The notes: generated from the sequence alone by a model not told the origin. DNA of 64,000 bases from Pseudomonas sp. Choline-02u-1 (GCF_002836515.1 NZ_PJBC01000012.1:1-64000); one strand, 5' to 3'. Positions 1-9,067 are shown, counted from the first letter of the stretch. Program-made: numbers and translations.

Positions 1-30
1 ACCTATTTTCATATTTCTGTCATATCGGTC

Positions 31-76
31 AAAAAACCCCGAAAACAGGAAGGCCGACCTTATAGGTCGGCCTCCT
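31..76 (-). terminator. Intrinsic terminator after the semialdehyde dehydrogenase gene
   Basis: Read on the minus strand, a near-perfect hairpin (arms AGGAGGCCGACCT and AGGTCGGCCTTCCT with a short ATA-type loop, 47-76) lies 13 bases after the stop codon. It is followed by GTTTTC and then a run of six T (31-36). Stem strength and position fit rho-independent termination of the bauA-mmsA transcript. Confidence 0.75.
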
Positions 77-88
77 GCACCCTGCTCC

Positions 89-1582
89 TTATAAGCTAGG
101 GAATGCGAACTGCGAAGCTTCATGACTCGCACGTTGTGGCCAGCGCTGAGTGATCGCCTTGCGCCGAGTATAGAAACGCACCCCATCCGGGCCATACGCA
201 TGCAGGTCGCCAAACAGCGAACGCTTCCAACCGCCGAAGCTGTGATAAGCCACCGGCACAGGCAGCGGCACGTTGACGCCAACCATGCCGACTTCGATCT
301 CGTCGCAGAACAGACGCGCCGCTTCGCCATCACGAGTGAAGATGCAGGTGCCGTTGCCGTATTCGTGATCGTTGATCAGTTGCATCGCCTCTTCCAGGCT
401 GTTCACTCGCACCACGCACAGCACCGGGCCGAAGATCTCTTCTTTATAGATGCGCATCTCCGGGGTGACGTTGTCGAACAGGCAGCCGCCGAGGAAGAAG
501 CCTTCTTCATGACCGGTCACACTCAGACCACGACCATCGACCACCAGGGTCGCGCCCGCCGCCACACCGTCATCGACATAACCGCTGACCTTGTCACGCG
601 CCTGACCGGTGACCAACGGGCCCATGTCCAGACCGCACGAGGTACCCGCGCCGATTTTCAGCGCTTTGATCTGTGGAACCAGTTTCGCCACCAGCGCATC
701 GGCCACCTGGTCGCCAACACACACGGCAACGGAGATCGCCATGCAGCGTTCGCCGCAGGAACCGTACGCCGCGCCCATCAATGCACTGACCGCGTTGTCC
801 AGATCAGCATCGGGCATCAGCACCGCGTGGTTCTTCGCGCCGCCCAGTGCCTGAACGCGTTTGCCGCGCTTGGTGCCTTCGGCGTAGATGTATTCGGCAA
901 TCGGCGTCGAGCCCACGAAGCTCAGCGCTTTGACTTCCGGCGCTTCGATCAGCGCGTCCACCGCAGTCTTGTCACCATGGACCACGCTCATCACGCCTTT
1001 CGGCAAGCCCGCTTCCAACAGCAACTGAGCGATCAGTAGCGTCGAGCTTGGATCGCGCTCGGATGGCTTGAGGATGAAGCAGTTGCCGCAAACGATCGCC
1101 AGCGGGTACATCCACAGCGGCACCATCGCCGGGAAGTTGAACGGGGTGATACCGGCAACAATCCCTAATGGCTGAAAGTCCGACCAGGCGTCAATGTTCG
1201 GGCCGACGTTGCGGCTGTACTCGCCCTTGAGGATTTCCGGCGCGGCGCAGGCGAACTCTACGTTCTCGATACCGCGCTTCAATTCACCGGCGGCGTCTTC
1301 CAGGGTCTTGCCGTGCTCTTCGCTGATCAACTGCGAGATGCGTGCTTCGTTCTGCTCCAGCAGTTGCTTGAAACGGAACATGACCTGGGCGCGTTTGGCC
1401 GGCGGCGTGTTGCGCCAGGCCGGGAACGCGGCCTTGGCGGCATCGATGGCTTTCTGAATAGTTGCTTGACTGGCCAATGGCAGTTTATGGATCGCCTGGC
1501 CGGTAGACGGGTTGAACACATCCACTGCGCGACCGGTTTCGGTCACCAGTTCGCCATTGATCAAATGCGGGATAACGCTCAT
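89..1582 (-). CDS. mmsA: CoA-acylating (methyl)malonate-semialdehyde dehydrogenase
   Basis: A 497-residue aldehyde dehydrogenase-fold enzyme of the MmsA family, which oxidises malonate or methylmalonate semialdehyde to acetyl- or propionyl-CoA with NAD and CoA. Family marks seen are the catalytic cysteine segment SCGERCMAISVAV near residue 285, the NAD-site stretch LSFVGSTPIAEYIY, and the C-terminal FGGWKRSLFGD. The start ATG at 1582 has an AGGAG site; an upstream in-frame ATG adds 12 unlikely residues. It lies 76 bases downstream of the beta-alanine transaminase on the same strand, so here the substrate is most likely malonate semialdehyde (the role of bauC, PA0130, in P. aeruginosa). Valine or inositol catabolism is the alternative role for this family. 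Confidence 0.93.
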   Translation of the reverse strand: MSVIPHLINGELVTETGRAVDVFNPSTGQAIHKLPLASQATIQKAIDAAKAAFPAWRNTPPAKRAQVMFRFKQLLEQNEARISQLISEEHGKTLEDAAGELKRGIENVEFACAAPEILKGEYSRNVGPNIDAWSDFQPLGIVAGITPFNFPAMVPLWMYPLAIVCGNCFILKPSERDPSSTLLIAQLLLEAGLPKGVMSVVHGDKTAVDALIEAPEVKALSFVGSTPIAEYIYAEGTKRGKRVQALGGAKNHAVLMPDADLDNAVSALMGAAYGSCGERCMAISVAVCVGDQVADALVAKLVPQIKALKIGAGTSCGLDMGPLVTGQARDKVSGYVDDGVAAGATLVVDGRGLSVTGHEEGFFLGGCLFDNVTPEMRIYKEEIFGPVLCVVRVNSLEEAMQLINDHEYGNGTCIFTRDGEAARLFCDEIEVGMVGVNVPLPVPVAYHSFGGWKRSLFGDLHAYGPDGVRFYTRRKAITQRWPQRASHEASQFAFPSL

Positions 1583-1658
1583 CGAACACTCCTGAATTCT
1601 GGTCCGCAGGCGCCGCAACAGGCGCCCGCATTTTTGTACATATATAAAGAGAGAAAAA

Positions 1659-3008
1659 TCAGTCGAGCTTGTTCAGCACTTCGCCGACCGCGTCGAACAG
1701 ACGATCAAGGTCTTGCGGCTTGCTGTTGAAGGTTGGGCCGAACTGCAGGGTGTCGCCGCCGAAGCGCACGTAGAACCCGGCTTTCCACAAGGCCATGCCC
1801 GCTTCGAACGGACGCACGATGGCATCACCGTCGCGCCCGGCAATCTGGATCGCGCCGGCCAGACCGTAGTTGCGGATATCGATGACGTTCTTCGAGCCTT
1901 TCAGACCGTGCAGTGCGTTTTCGAAATGCGGCGCGACTTCCGCGACGCTCTGCACCAGGTTTTCCTTTTGCAGCAGGTCGAGTGCTGCAAGGCCGGCGGC
2001 ACAGGCCACCGGGTGCGCCGAATAGGTGTAGCCATGGGGGAATTCCACGGCGTACTCCGGCGTCGGCTGGTTCATGAAGGTCTGATAAATCTCGGAACTG
2101 GCAATCACCGCGCCCATCGGAATCGCGCCGTTGGTGACTTGCTTGGCGATGCACATCAGGTCCGGGGTCACGCCGAAGCTGTCGGCACCGAACATCGAAC
2201 CGGTGCGACCGAAGCCGGTGATTACTTCGTCGAACACCAGCAGGATGTTGTGCTGATCGCAGATCTCGCGCAGACGCTTGAGGTAACCCTGCGGTGGAAC
2301 CAGTACTCCGGCAGACCCGGCCATCGGCTCAACGAACACGGCAGCGATGTTGGAGGCGTCGTGCAACTCGATCAACTTCAGCAGCTCATCGGCCAACGCG
2401 ATACCGCCCTGCTCCGGCATGCCACGGGAAAAGGCATTGCTCGCCAGCAACGTGTGCGGCAGGTGATCGACATCCATCATCGCCTGACCGAACAGCTTGC
2501 GGTTGCCGTTCACGCCGCCGAGGCTGGTGCCGGCGATGTTCACGCCGTGGTAGCCACGAGCACGGCCGATCATCTTGGTCTTGGTCGCCTGGCCCTTCAG
2601 GCGCCAATAAGCACGGACCATTTTCACCGCAGTATCGGCGCACTCGGAACCAGAGTCGGTGAAGAACACGTGGTTCAGATTGCCAGGCGTCAGTTCGGTG
2701 ATTTTCTCTGCCAACTGGAACGACAACGGATGGCCGTACTGGAAGCCTGGCGAGTAATCGAGAGTGCCCAGTTGTTTCGAAACGGCTTCCTGAATTTCCT
2801 TGCGGGTGTGCCCGGCGCCGCAGGTCCACAAACCGGACAGCGAATCGTAGATCTTGCGGCCCTTGTCGTCGAACAGCCAGCTGCCTTCTGCGCCGACAAT
2901 CAGCCGCGGGTCGCGCTGAAAGTTGCGGTTGGCGGTGTACGGCATCCAGTGCGCATCCAGCTTCAATTGGCTGGCCAGTGGCGACGGCGCGTTTTCAGGC
3001 ATGTTCAT
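1659..3008 (-). CDS. bauA: Beta-alanine--pyruvate transaminase (omega-amino acid transaminase)
   Basis: A 449-residue class III PLP aminotransferase. It moves the amino group of beta-alanine to pyruvate, giving malonate semialdehyde and alanine. The N-terminal LDAHWMPYTANRNFQ and LSGLWTCGAGH are hallmarks of Pseudomonas omega-amino acid:pyruvate transaminases. The PLP site is seen as DEVITGFGRTGSMFG (Asp of the DE pair) and the Schiff-base lysine in CIAKQVTNGAIPMG near residue 288. Its product is the substrate of the next gene downstream, and the divergent LysR gene is the likely regulator. The family also accepts other omega-amines, so the exact substrate range is inferred. Confidence 0.93.
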   Translation of the reverse strand: MNMPENAPSPLASQLKLDAHWMPYTANRNFQRDPRLIVGAEGSWLFDDKGRKIYDSLSGLWTCGAGHTRKEIQEAVSKQLGTLDYSPGFQYGHPLSFQLAEKITELTPGNLNHVFFTDSGSECADTAVKMVRAYWRLKGQATKTKMIGRARGYHGVNIAGTSLGGVNGNRKLFGQAMMDVDHLPHTLLASNAFSRGMPEQGGIALADELLKLIELHDASNIAAVFVEPMAGSAGVLVPPQGYLKRLREICDQHNILLVFDEVITGFGRTGSMFGADSFGVTPDLMCIAKQVTNGAIPMGAVIASSEIYQTFMNQPTPEYAVEFPHGYTYSAHPVACAAGLAALDLLQKENLVQSVAEVAPHFENALHGLKGSKNVIDIRNYGLAGAIQIAGRDGDAIVRPFEAGMALWKAGFYVRFGGDTLQFGPTFNSKPQDLDRLFDAVGEVLNKLD

Positions 3009-3092
3009 CGGGCAAAACCTCGCAGGGCATAAGCGTCAGGGAGATGGAAAGCGTTGTTGCGGCTAAGTTGCCATGGCGATAAAGTCGATGAA

Positions 3093-3120
3093 ATCTAACT
3101 CTTCTAACCTTCAGTTAGAT
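3093..3120. promoter_or_regulatory. Candidate LysR operator in the bauA / LysR divergent promoter
   Basis: Perfect inverted repeat ATCTAACT-N12-AGTTAGAT in the 137-base gap between two divergent start codons. LysR-type regulators bind dyads of this spacing, usually built around T-N11-A, next to their own gene. The function is inferred from position and symmetry. Confidence 0.5.
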
Positions 3121-3145
3121 CAATGCTAAACAAAGAGAACAAAAA

Positions 3146-4066
3146 ATGAGCAGCCGCCGCGCCGATCCGCTGGCCCAGGTCAGTGATTTTGATATTCGCC
3201 TGCTGCGGATTTTTCGCAGCGTCGTGGAGTGTGGCGGCTTCTCCGCAGCGGAAACCGTCCTCGGTATCGGGCGTTCGGCGATCAGCCAGCAGATGAGCGA
3301 TCTGGAGCAGCGCCTCGGATTGCGCTTGTGCCAGCGTGGGCGGGCCGGGTTTTCGCTGACCGAGGAAGGTCGTGAGGTGTATCAATCAGCGCTGCAATTA
3401 TTGAGCGCGCTGGAAAGTTTCCGCACTGAGGTAAACGGTCTGCATCAACACCTGCGCGGCGAGTTGATCATCGGCCTGACCGACAATCTGGTCACCCTGC
3501 CCCACATGCGCATCACCCATGCCCTCGCGCAGTTGAAAGAGCGTGGGCCGGACGTGCAGATTCAGATTCGCATGATCGCGCCAAACGAAGTTGAACAAGG
3601 TGTACTCGATGGGCGCTTGCATGTGGGTGTGGTGCCGCAGGCCAGTGCATTGTCGGGTCTGGAGTATCAGCCGTTGTACAGCGAGCGTTCGCTGCTGTAC
3701 TGCGCCGTTGGTCATCCGCTGTTTTATGTCGATGACAAACAGCTCGATGATCAACGCCTCGACAGTCAGGACGCGATTGCACCGACCTTTCGGTTGCCGG
3801 CGGAGATTCAGGCGCATTATCAGGCGCTCAACTGCACCGCCAGCGCGTCGGATCGCGAGGGCATGGCATTTCTGATTCTGACCGGGCGTTATATCGGCTA
3901 TTTGCCGGATCATTACGCCAGCCTTTGGGTGCAGCAAGGACGGTTGCGGGCGCTCAAGGCCGGCACGCGCTTTTACGATTTGAGTCTGGCATCGGTCACG
4001 CGCAAGGGCCGGCGCCCTCATTTGGTGCTGGAAAGCTTTTTGGAGAGTCTGGCGGCGACGCGCTGA
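3146..4066 (+). CDS. LysR-family transcriptional regulator (likely controls bauA-mmsA)
   Basis: A 306-residue LysR-type regulator. The N-terminal winged helix-turn-helix covers about residues 12-70 (RIFRSVVECGGFSAAE, then IGRSAISQQMSDLEQRLG), and the rest is a periplasmic-binding-like effector domain. It is transcribed away from bauA with a palindrome between them, the usual layout of a LysR regulator and its target. It may correspond to the regulator of beta-alanine use in other pseudomonads, but I cannot confirm orthology. The inducer would be beta-alanine or a related omega-amino acid (inference). Confidence 0.88.
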   Translation: MSSRRADPLAQVSDFDIRLLRIFRSVVECGGFSAAETVLGIGRSAISQQMSDLEQRLGLRLCQRGRAGFSLTEEGREVYQSALQLLSALESFRTEVNGLHQHLRGELIIGLTDNLVTLPHMRITHALAQLKERGPDVQIQIRMIAPNEVEQGVLDGRLHVGVVPQASALSGLEYQPLYSERSLLYCAVGHPLFYVDDKQLDDQRLDSQDAIAPTFRLPAEIQAHYQALNCTASASDREGMAFLILTGRYIGYLPDHYASLWVQQGRLRALKAGTRFYDLSLASVTRKGRRPHLVLESFLESLAATR

Positions 4067-4080
4067 ACGCGAGATCAAAA

Positions 4081-4105
4081 GATCGCAGCCTTCGGCAGCT
4101 CCTAC
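4081..4105 (+). repeat. Single REP palindrome, TTCGGCAGCTCC type
   Basis: One 25-base copy of the GATCGCAGCCTTCGGCAG... REP found many times in the window, here unpaired between the LysR gene and the permease gene. Confidence 0.85.
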
Positions 4106-4192
4106 TTCTGACGGTCGTTATTCACGAAAGCTGAGCAAGTGGACAGGTTTTTGCAGAGAAGGCGTAACTCGATCCTTCAAGAAGCCAAAGCC

Positions 4193-5581
4193 ATGCAGCC
4201 AGACTCCGATTCGTCCAGTGAACTGATCTACGGCCTCAACGACCGTCCCAAACCTCCCGCCGCGATCCTCGCCGCGTTGCAACACGTGCTCGCCAGTTTC
4301 GTCGGCATCATCACCCCGCCGCTGGTGATCGGCTCCGCGCTCGGGCTGACCGCGCATCTACCGTACCTGATCAGCATGGCGCTGATGGTCTCGGGCGTCG
4401 GCACCTTTATCCAGGCGCGGCGGCCGTTCGGCATTGGCGCGGGGATGATCTGTCTGCAAGGCACCAGTTTCGCGTTTCTCGGTGCGGTGCTGTCGGCCGG
4501 GTTTCTGGTCAAGCAGCGCGGCGGCAGCCCGGAAGATATTCTGGCGATGATTTTCGGCGTGTGCTTTTTCGGCGCAATCGTGCAGATCGTGCTCAGCCGC
4601 TTCATCGGTCAGTTGCGCCGAGTGGTGACACCGCTGGTGACCGGCATCGTCATCACGCTGATCGGCATCAGCCTGATCAAGGTCGGCATCACCGATCTGG
4701 GTGGCGGCTTCAACGCGCCGGACTTCGGCGCGCCGGGCAATCTGGCCTTGGGCGTGTTCGTGCTGCTGACAATCATTCTGCTCAACCGCTCGAATACACC
4801 GTGGGTACGGCTGTCGGCGATCATTATCGGTTTGCTGCTGGGTAGTCTGGCGGCGTGGTTCAGCGGGAAATTCGTCCCGCAGCCGCTGCCTGACTTGCCG
4901 CTGGTGAGTTTTCCTACGCCGTTCAAGTTTGGTTTCAACTTCGACTGGACGGCTTTCCTGCCGGTCGCGCTGATTTATCTGATCAGCACCATCGAAACCG
5001 TCGGCGACCTCACCGCCAATTGCATGCTCGCCCGCCAACCGATCTGCGGTCCTTCTTATATAAGTCGCTTGCGCGGTGGCGTGCTTGGCGATGGCGTGAG
5101 CTGCATGATCGCGGCGACCTTCAGCGCGTTCCCTAATACGACGTTCGCGCAGAACAACGGCGTGATCCAGCTGACCGGCGTTGCCAGCCGCTACGTCGGC
5201 CTCTACATCGGCGCGATTCTGTTCTGCCTCGGCCTGTTCCCGATGATCGGCGCGGTGTTGCAACAGATCCCAAAACCGGTGCTAGGCGGTGCGACGCTGG
5301 TGATGTTCGGCGCCGTCGCGGCGGCCGGAGTGCGCATCCTTGCGCAGTCGCCGCTGGACCGGCGCAGCATGTTGATCATCGCCACTTCGTTCGGCGTCGG
5401 CCTTGGCATCGCCGCGCAACCGAACCTGCTGCACCTGCTGCCGAAACTGGTGCAGAACCTGTTCGACTCGGCGATCACCAGCGGCGGGCTGACAGCAATC
5501 TTCCTCTGTCTGTTGTTGCCCGAAGGCAAAACCGCAGCAGCGCAAAACCCCGCATCATTGAACAAGATCGAACAGGCGTAA
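4193..5581 (+). CDS. NCS2-family nucleobase:cation symporter (xanthine/uracil permease type)
   Basis: A 462-residue membrane protein with about 12-14 hydrophobic segments. The NCS2 signature is visible as FAQNNGVIQLTGVASRYVG (Q-N-x-G-x4-T-x-V-x-S-R), and a second acidic transmembrane site as ISTIETVGDLTA, in which the Glu normally contacts the purine or pyrimidine. The ATG at 4193 is preferred over 4139 because family members begin shortly before the GLNDRPKP motif; no strong ribosome site is visible. It sits beside a TetR regulator and upstream of purine salvage genes, so a purine such as xanthine or urate is a sensible substrate. Uracil cannot be excluded. Confidence 0.9.
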   Translation: MQPDSDSSSELIYGLNDRPKPPAAILAALQHVLASFVGIITPPLVIGSALGLTAHLPYLISMALMVSGVGTFIQARRPFGIGAGMICLQGTSFAFLGAVLSAGFLVKQRGGSPEDILAMIFGVCFFGAIVQIVLSRFIGQLRRVVTPLVTGIVITLIGISLIKVGITDLGGGFNAPDFGAPGNLALGVFVLLTIILLNRSNTPWVRLSAIIIGLLLGSLAAWFSGKFVPQPLPDLPLVSFPTPFKFGFNFDWTAFLPVALIYLISTIETVGDLTANCMLARQPICGPSYISRLRGGVLGDGVSCMIAATFSAFPNTTFAQNNGVIQLTGVASRYVGLYIGAILFCLGLFPMIGAVLQQIPKPVLGGATLVMFGAVAAAGVRILAQSPLDRRSMLIIATSFGVGLGIAAQPNLLHLLPKLVQNLFDSAITSGGLTAIFLCLLLPEGKTAAAQNPASLNKIEQA

Positions 5582-5669
5582 CTGTTTTTCTGCGCAAGGA
5601 CTTGTCGGATGCCTGTGGGTGCGCTATCAACGCAACTGGTTGCACCCACAGACAATCCCGGAAGTGCCT

Positions 5670-6320
5670 ATGACCTTTGAAGTCCCAGCCCACGGCGGCA
5701 AACCCGCCAGCCGCATTCGTCAGAAGAACGAAGAGACCATCCTCAAAGCCGCTGAAGACGAGTTCGCCCGTCACGGGTTCAAAGGCACCAGCATGAACAC
5801 CATCGCGCAGAATGCCGGACTGCCCAAGGCCAACCTGCATTACTACTTCACCAACAAACTCGGTTTGTATGTGGCAGTGCTGAGCAACATCATCGAGTTG
5901 TGGGACAGCACCTTCAACACCCTCACCGCCGAGGATGATCCGGCCGAAGCGCTGACCCGCTACATCCGCGCGAAGATGGAATTTTCCCGGCGCCAGCCAC
6001 AGGCCTCGCGAATCTTCGCCATGGAAGTGATCAGCGGCGGCGAATGCCTGAGCGAATACTTCAATCAGGATTACCGCGCCTGGTTCACCGGGCGTGCTGC
6101 GGTGTTTCAGGCGTGGATCGATGCGGGCAAAATGGACCCGGTCGATCCGGTGCACCTGATCTTCCTGCTGTGGGGCAGCACTCAGCATTACGCCGACTTC
6201 GCCACGCAGATCTGCCGCGTCACCGGGCGCAGCAAGTTGACCAGGCAGGACATGGAAGACGCCGGCAACAACCTGATCCGCATCATTCTCAAAGGCTGCG
6301 GCCTCACTCCTTCTCTATAA
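5670..6320 (+). CDS. TetR-family regulator, RutR-like
   Basis: A 216-residue TetR regulator. The helix-turn-helix is at about residues 20-65 (ILKAAEDEFARHGFKGTSMNTIAQNAGLPKAN split over three helices, then LHYYFTNKLGLY). The C-terminal half resembles the RutR/YcdC ligand domain (QPQASRIFAMEVISGG, LLWGSTQHYADFA). RutR proteins sense pyrimidines or purines and control nucleobase catabolism and transport, consistent with the permease 88 bases upstream. The start at 5670 drops 17 residues of unlikely N-terminal extension. Confidence 0.88.
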   Translation: MTFEVPAHGGKPASRIRQKNEETILKAAEDEFARHGFKGTSMNTIAQNAGLPKANLHYYFTNKLGLYVAVLSNIIELWDSTFNTLTAEDDPAEALTRYIRAKMEFSRRQPQASRIFAMEVISGGECLSEYFNQDYRAWFTGRAAVFQAWIDAGKMDPVDPVHLIFLLWGSTQHYADFATQICRVTGRSKLTRQDMEDAGNNLIRIILKGCGLTPSL

Positions 6321-6327
6321 GACGTTT

Positions 6328-6909
6328 ATGCCTTTCACCCTCAGCGGTTTTTGCGAATACCGCGAAGAGATTCGCAAAAGCCGCTTTATCACGCTGGCCA
6401 CGCCGATCAGCAGCCCCGCCGACGCGCAGGCTTTTTTCGAACTGCACAGCGATCTGAACGCCACGCACAACTGCTGGGCGTGGAAACTCGGCGCGCAATA
6501 CCGCAGCACTGACGACGGCGAGCCCGGCGGCACTGCCGGGCGCCCGATTCTGGCGGCGATCGAAGCGCAGGATTGCGATCAGGTCGCGGTGCTGGTGATT
6601 CGCTGGTACGGCGGCATTCAACTGGGCACCGGCGGCTTGGCCAGGGCCTACGGCGGCGGCGCCAATAAATGCCTGCAAGCGGCGGAAAAAGTCGAGCTGA
6701 TCAGCCGGGTGCCGCTGAGTTGCGCCTGTGGCTTCGCCGAACTGGCGCTGGTGAAGCTGCGCGTGGCGGATCTGGGTGGGTTGGTGGTGGAGGAAAACTT
6801 CACGGCAAATGGCGTGGAGTTGAAGTTGGCGGTGGGGGAAGCGCAGATCGACGTCTTGCAAACGCAACTTGCTGATCTGAGCCGTGGACGGATTTTGTTG
6901 CAGCGATAA
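6328..6909 (+). CDS. YigZ / IMPACT family protein
   Basis: A 193-residue member of the UPF0029/IMPACT family. The characteristic segments CWAWKLGAQYRSTDDGEPGGTAGRPIL and VLVIRWYGGIQLGTGGLARAYGGGA are both present in shorter form around residues 50-110, followed by a small C-terminal ferredoxin-like DUF1949 part. The bacterial role is unclear; proteolysis or translation-linked functions have been suggested for relatives. It starts 8 bases after the TetR stop, so the two are probably co-transcribed. Confidence 0.9.
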   Translation: MPFTLSGFCEYREEIRKSRFITLATPISSPADAQAFFELHSDLNATHNCWAWKLGAQYRSTDDGEPGGTAGRPILAAIEAQDCDQVAVLVIRWYGGIQLGTGGLARAYGGGANKCLQAAEKVELISRVPLSCACGFAELALVKLRVADLGGLVVEENFTANGVELKLAVGEAQIDVLQTQLADLSRGRILLQR

Positions 6910-6923
6910 ATTCAAGATCAATA

Positions 6924-6992
6924 GATCGCAGCGTTCGGCAGCTCCTACAGTTGAAATGCGTTCCCCTGCAGGAGCTGCCGAAGGCTGCGATC
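6924..6992. repeat. Inverted pair of REP elements (TTCGGCAGCTCC type)
   Basis: Two facing copies, 6924-6948 and 6968-6992, 19 bases apart. Each has one mismatch to the common form in the window. The second copy runs into TTTTA, so the pair could also end the yigZ transcript. Confidence 0.85.
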
Positions 6993-7043
6993 TTTTAGGG
7001 CATCCCCGATTGGCAAGTTGCCCACACCTGCTGTGCACCCGCT

Positions 7044-7052
7044 TGTGGATAA
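7044..7052 (-). promoter_or_regulatory. Consensus DnaA box 1
   Basis: Perfect 9/9 match to TTATCCACA on the minus strand (TGTGGATAA on the plus strand), in the 597-base gap upstream of the ABC transporter genes. Confidence 0.6.
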
Positions 7053-7245
7053 CCTGAGCACATACCGCTGTAACCCTTCTGTCATGCGGCTTTGCGCGAT
7101 TTGTTCACTTTTCGTTCAAATGACCCGACGAAACGGAAATTCGTCGCAAAAACAAGAAGTTAACTGCGTATATCACCAATAGAACAAAGCATTACAGTGC
7201 TTATGCCCGACCTCAACGCTTGCGCACAATTACTGTGGAGCAATC

Positions 7246-7254
7246 TGTGGATAA
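7246..7254 (-). promoter_or_regulatory. Consensus DnaA box 2
   Basis: Second perfect TTATCCACA match on the minus strand, 202 bases from box 1 and separated from it by AT-richer sequence (about 7090-7200) than the surrounding genes. Confidence 0.6.
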
Positions 7255-7468
7255 GCCGTTCATGACCGCCGCAGTCGCTGGATCTGCCTAGCCCCCAAGT
7301 GATTGCTCGTTTTTTAACCAACTGCTCACGGGCAAAACTGGAGCCGGATCAACGGCTTTGCGCTGAAATGGTGCTCGATCATGAAACAAATCGAGCGCCG
7401 ATGCGCTGCAATCAGCGTTTGGCAACGGGTTGGGCCGGCGTTCCTGACTCAATGGCCAGGAAATTGCT

Positions 7469-7477
7469 TTATCCACA
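7469..7477 (+). promoter_or_regulatory. Consensus DnaA box 3
   Basis: Third perfect TTATCCACA match, on the plus strand and only 30 bases before the start codon of the ABC ATPase gene. DnaA bound here could affect its transcription (inference). Confidence 0.6.
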
Positions 7478-7506
7478 GGCACAACTCCGAGCCAGTCGAG
7501 CCTGTC

Positions 7507-9054
7507 ATGTCCATCGCCTCTTCACCACCGCGCCTGCAACTGCGCCAGATCAGCAAACGCTACCCCGGATGTCTGGCCAACGATGACATCGACCTGAACA
7601 TCGCGCCGGGTGAAATCCACGCTTTGCTCGGTGAAAACGGCGCGGGCAAAAGTACGTTGATGAAGATCATTTACGGTGTCACCCAGTGCGATAGCGGTGA
7701 AATGCTATGGCAGGGTCAACGCGTGCATATCCGCAATCCGGCGCAGGCGCGGCAGTTGGGCATTGGCATGGTGTTCCAGCATTTCTCGTTGTTCGAAACC
7801 CTTAGCGTGGCGCAGAACATCGCGCTGGCGATGGGTGCGAAAGCCGGAACGCCGAAGCAACTGGAGCCGAAGATTCGCGAAGTATCCCGCCGTTATGGCA
7901 TGGCACTGGAGCCGGAGCGACTTGTTCACAGCCTGTCGATCGGCGAGCGCCAGCGCGTGGAAATCATTCGGTGCCTGATGCAAGACATCCGCCTGCTGAT
8001 TCTCGACGAGCCGACCTCGGTGCTGACGCCGCAAGAGGCTGACGAGTTGTTCATTACCCTGCGGCACTTGGCTGCCGAGGGCTGCAGCATTCTGTTTATC
8101 AGCCACAAACTCGGCGAAGTGCGCGCCTTGTGCCACAACGCCACGGTGCTGCGCGGCGGTCGGGTAGCGGGGCATTGCGTGCCGGCCCAGTGTTCGGATC
8201 AGCAACTGGCGCAACTGATGGTCGGCGAAGCGGCGGCATTGATTGGCGAGTATCGGAAAGTCAGCGGTGGCGCGGCGTTTCTGCAGGTGAGCGGTTTGAG
8301 TTGGCACAACCCGGATCCTTTTGGCTGCTCGCTGCATGACATCAATGTGCAAGTGCGCAGCGGTGAAATCGTTGGCATCGCTGGCGTCGCCGGCAATGGC
8401 CAGGATGAGTTGCTCGCCCTGCTCAGCGGCGAACAGCCCTTGCCTGGTGCGCAATCGGCGAGCATTCGCTTCGCTGAGCGAAACGTTGCTCATCTGCGCC
8501 CGGATGCGCGACGCAAACTGGGCCTGGCCTTCGTGCCGGCCGAACGACTCGGCCACGGTGCGGTGCCGGAGTTGAGTCTGGCCGATAACGCCCTGCTCAG
8601 TGCATTCCAGCAAGGACTGGTCAGCAGCGGGCTGATTCAACGCGGCAAAGTCGAGGCGCTGGCGCGGCAGATCATCCAGCGTTTCGGCGTTAAAACACCA
8701 GGCACGCAAACCGCTGCGCGCAGCCTGTCGGGCGGCAATCTGCAGAAATTCATTCTCGGCCGGGAAATTCTGCAGCAACCGAAACTGCTGATCGCCGCGC
8801 ACCCGACCTGGGGCGTCGACGTTGGCGCAGCCGCGACCATCCATAGCGCCTTGATTGCCCTGCGTGATGCCGGCGCGGCGATCCTGGTGATTTCCGAAGA
8901 CCTTGATGAATTGTTCCAGATCAGCGATCGCCTCGGTGCGCTGTGCGGCGGGCGTCTGTCGGCACTGCAAGCAACGTGCGCGACACAACTGAGCGATGTC
9001 GGCGCGTGGATGGCCGGCCAGTTCGATCACTCACCTTGCGCCGCCTCGGTTTAA
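7507..9054 (+). CDS. Nucleoside/purine-type ABC transporter, fused ATP-binding subunit
   Basis: A 515-residue protein with two ABC domains in tandem, as in RbsA and the YufO/NupO nucleoside systems. Domain 1 has Walker A GENGAGKST near residue 43, signature SIGERQRVEI and Walker B LLILDEPTSVL. Domain 2 has the family's altered P-loop GVAGNGQDELLALLSG and signature LSGGNLQKFILG. The start ATG 7507 lies 30 bases after a DnaA box; an in-frame ATG at 7381 would add 42 residues with no similarity to the family and would read through that box. Two permease genes follow immediately. The matching binding protein is encoded separately at 15039. The purine substrate is inferred from neighbours. Confidence 0.92.
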   Translation: MSIASSPPRLQLRQISKRYPGCLANDDIDLNIAPGEIHALLGENGAGKSTLMKIIYGVTQCDSGEMLWQGQRVHIRNPAQARQLGIGMVFQHFSLFETLSVAQNIALAMGAKAGTPKQLEPKIREVSRRYGMALEPERLVHSLSIGERQRVEIIRCLMQDIRLLILDEPTSVLTPQEADELFITLRHLAAEGCSILFISHKLGEVRALCHNATVLRGGRVAGHCVPAQCSDQQLAQLMVGEAAALIGEYRKVSGGAAFLQVSGLSWHNPDPFGCSLHDINVQVRSGEIVGIAGVAGNGQDELLALLSGEQPLPGAQSASIRFAERNVAHLRPDARRKLGLAFVPAERLGHGAVPELSLADNALLSAFQQGLVSSGLIQRGKVEALARQIIQRFGVKTPGTQTAARSLSGGNLQKFILGREILQQPKLLIAAHPTWGVDVGAAATIHSALIALRDAGAAILVISEDLDELFQISDRLGALCGGRLSALQATCATQLSDVGAWMAGQFDHSPCAASV

Positions 9055-9067
9055 CGGAGTTCCAACC

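Noticed and set aside
7044..7477. DnaA-box cluster as the chromosomal replication origin
   Set aside because: Pseudomonas origins lie beside dnaA, rpmH or gidA-type genes. None of these are here, and there are only three boxes without a clear unwinding element.
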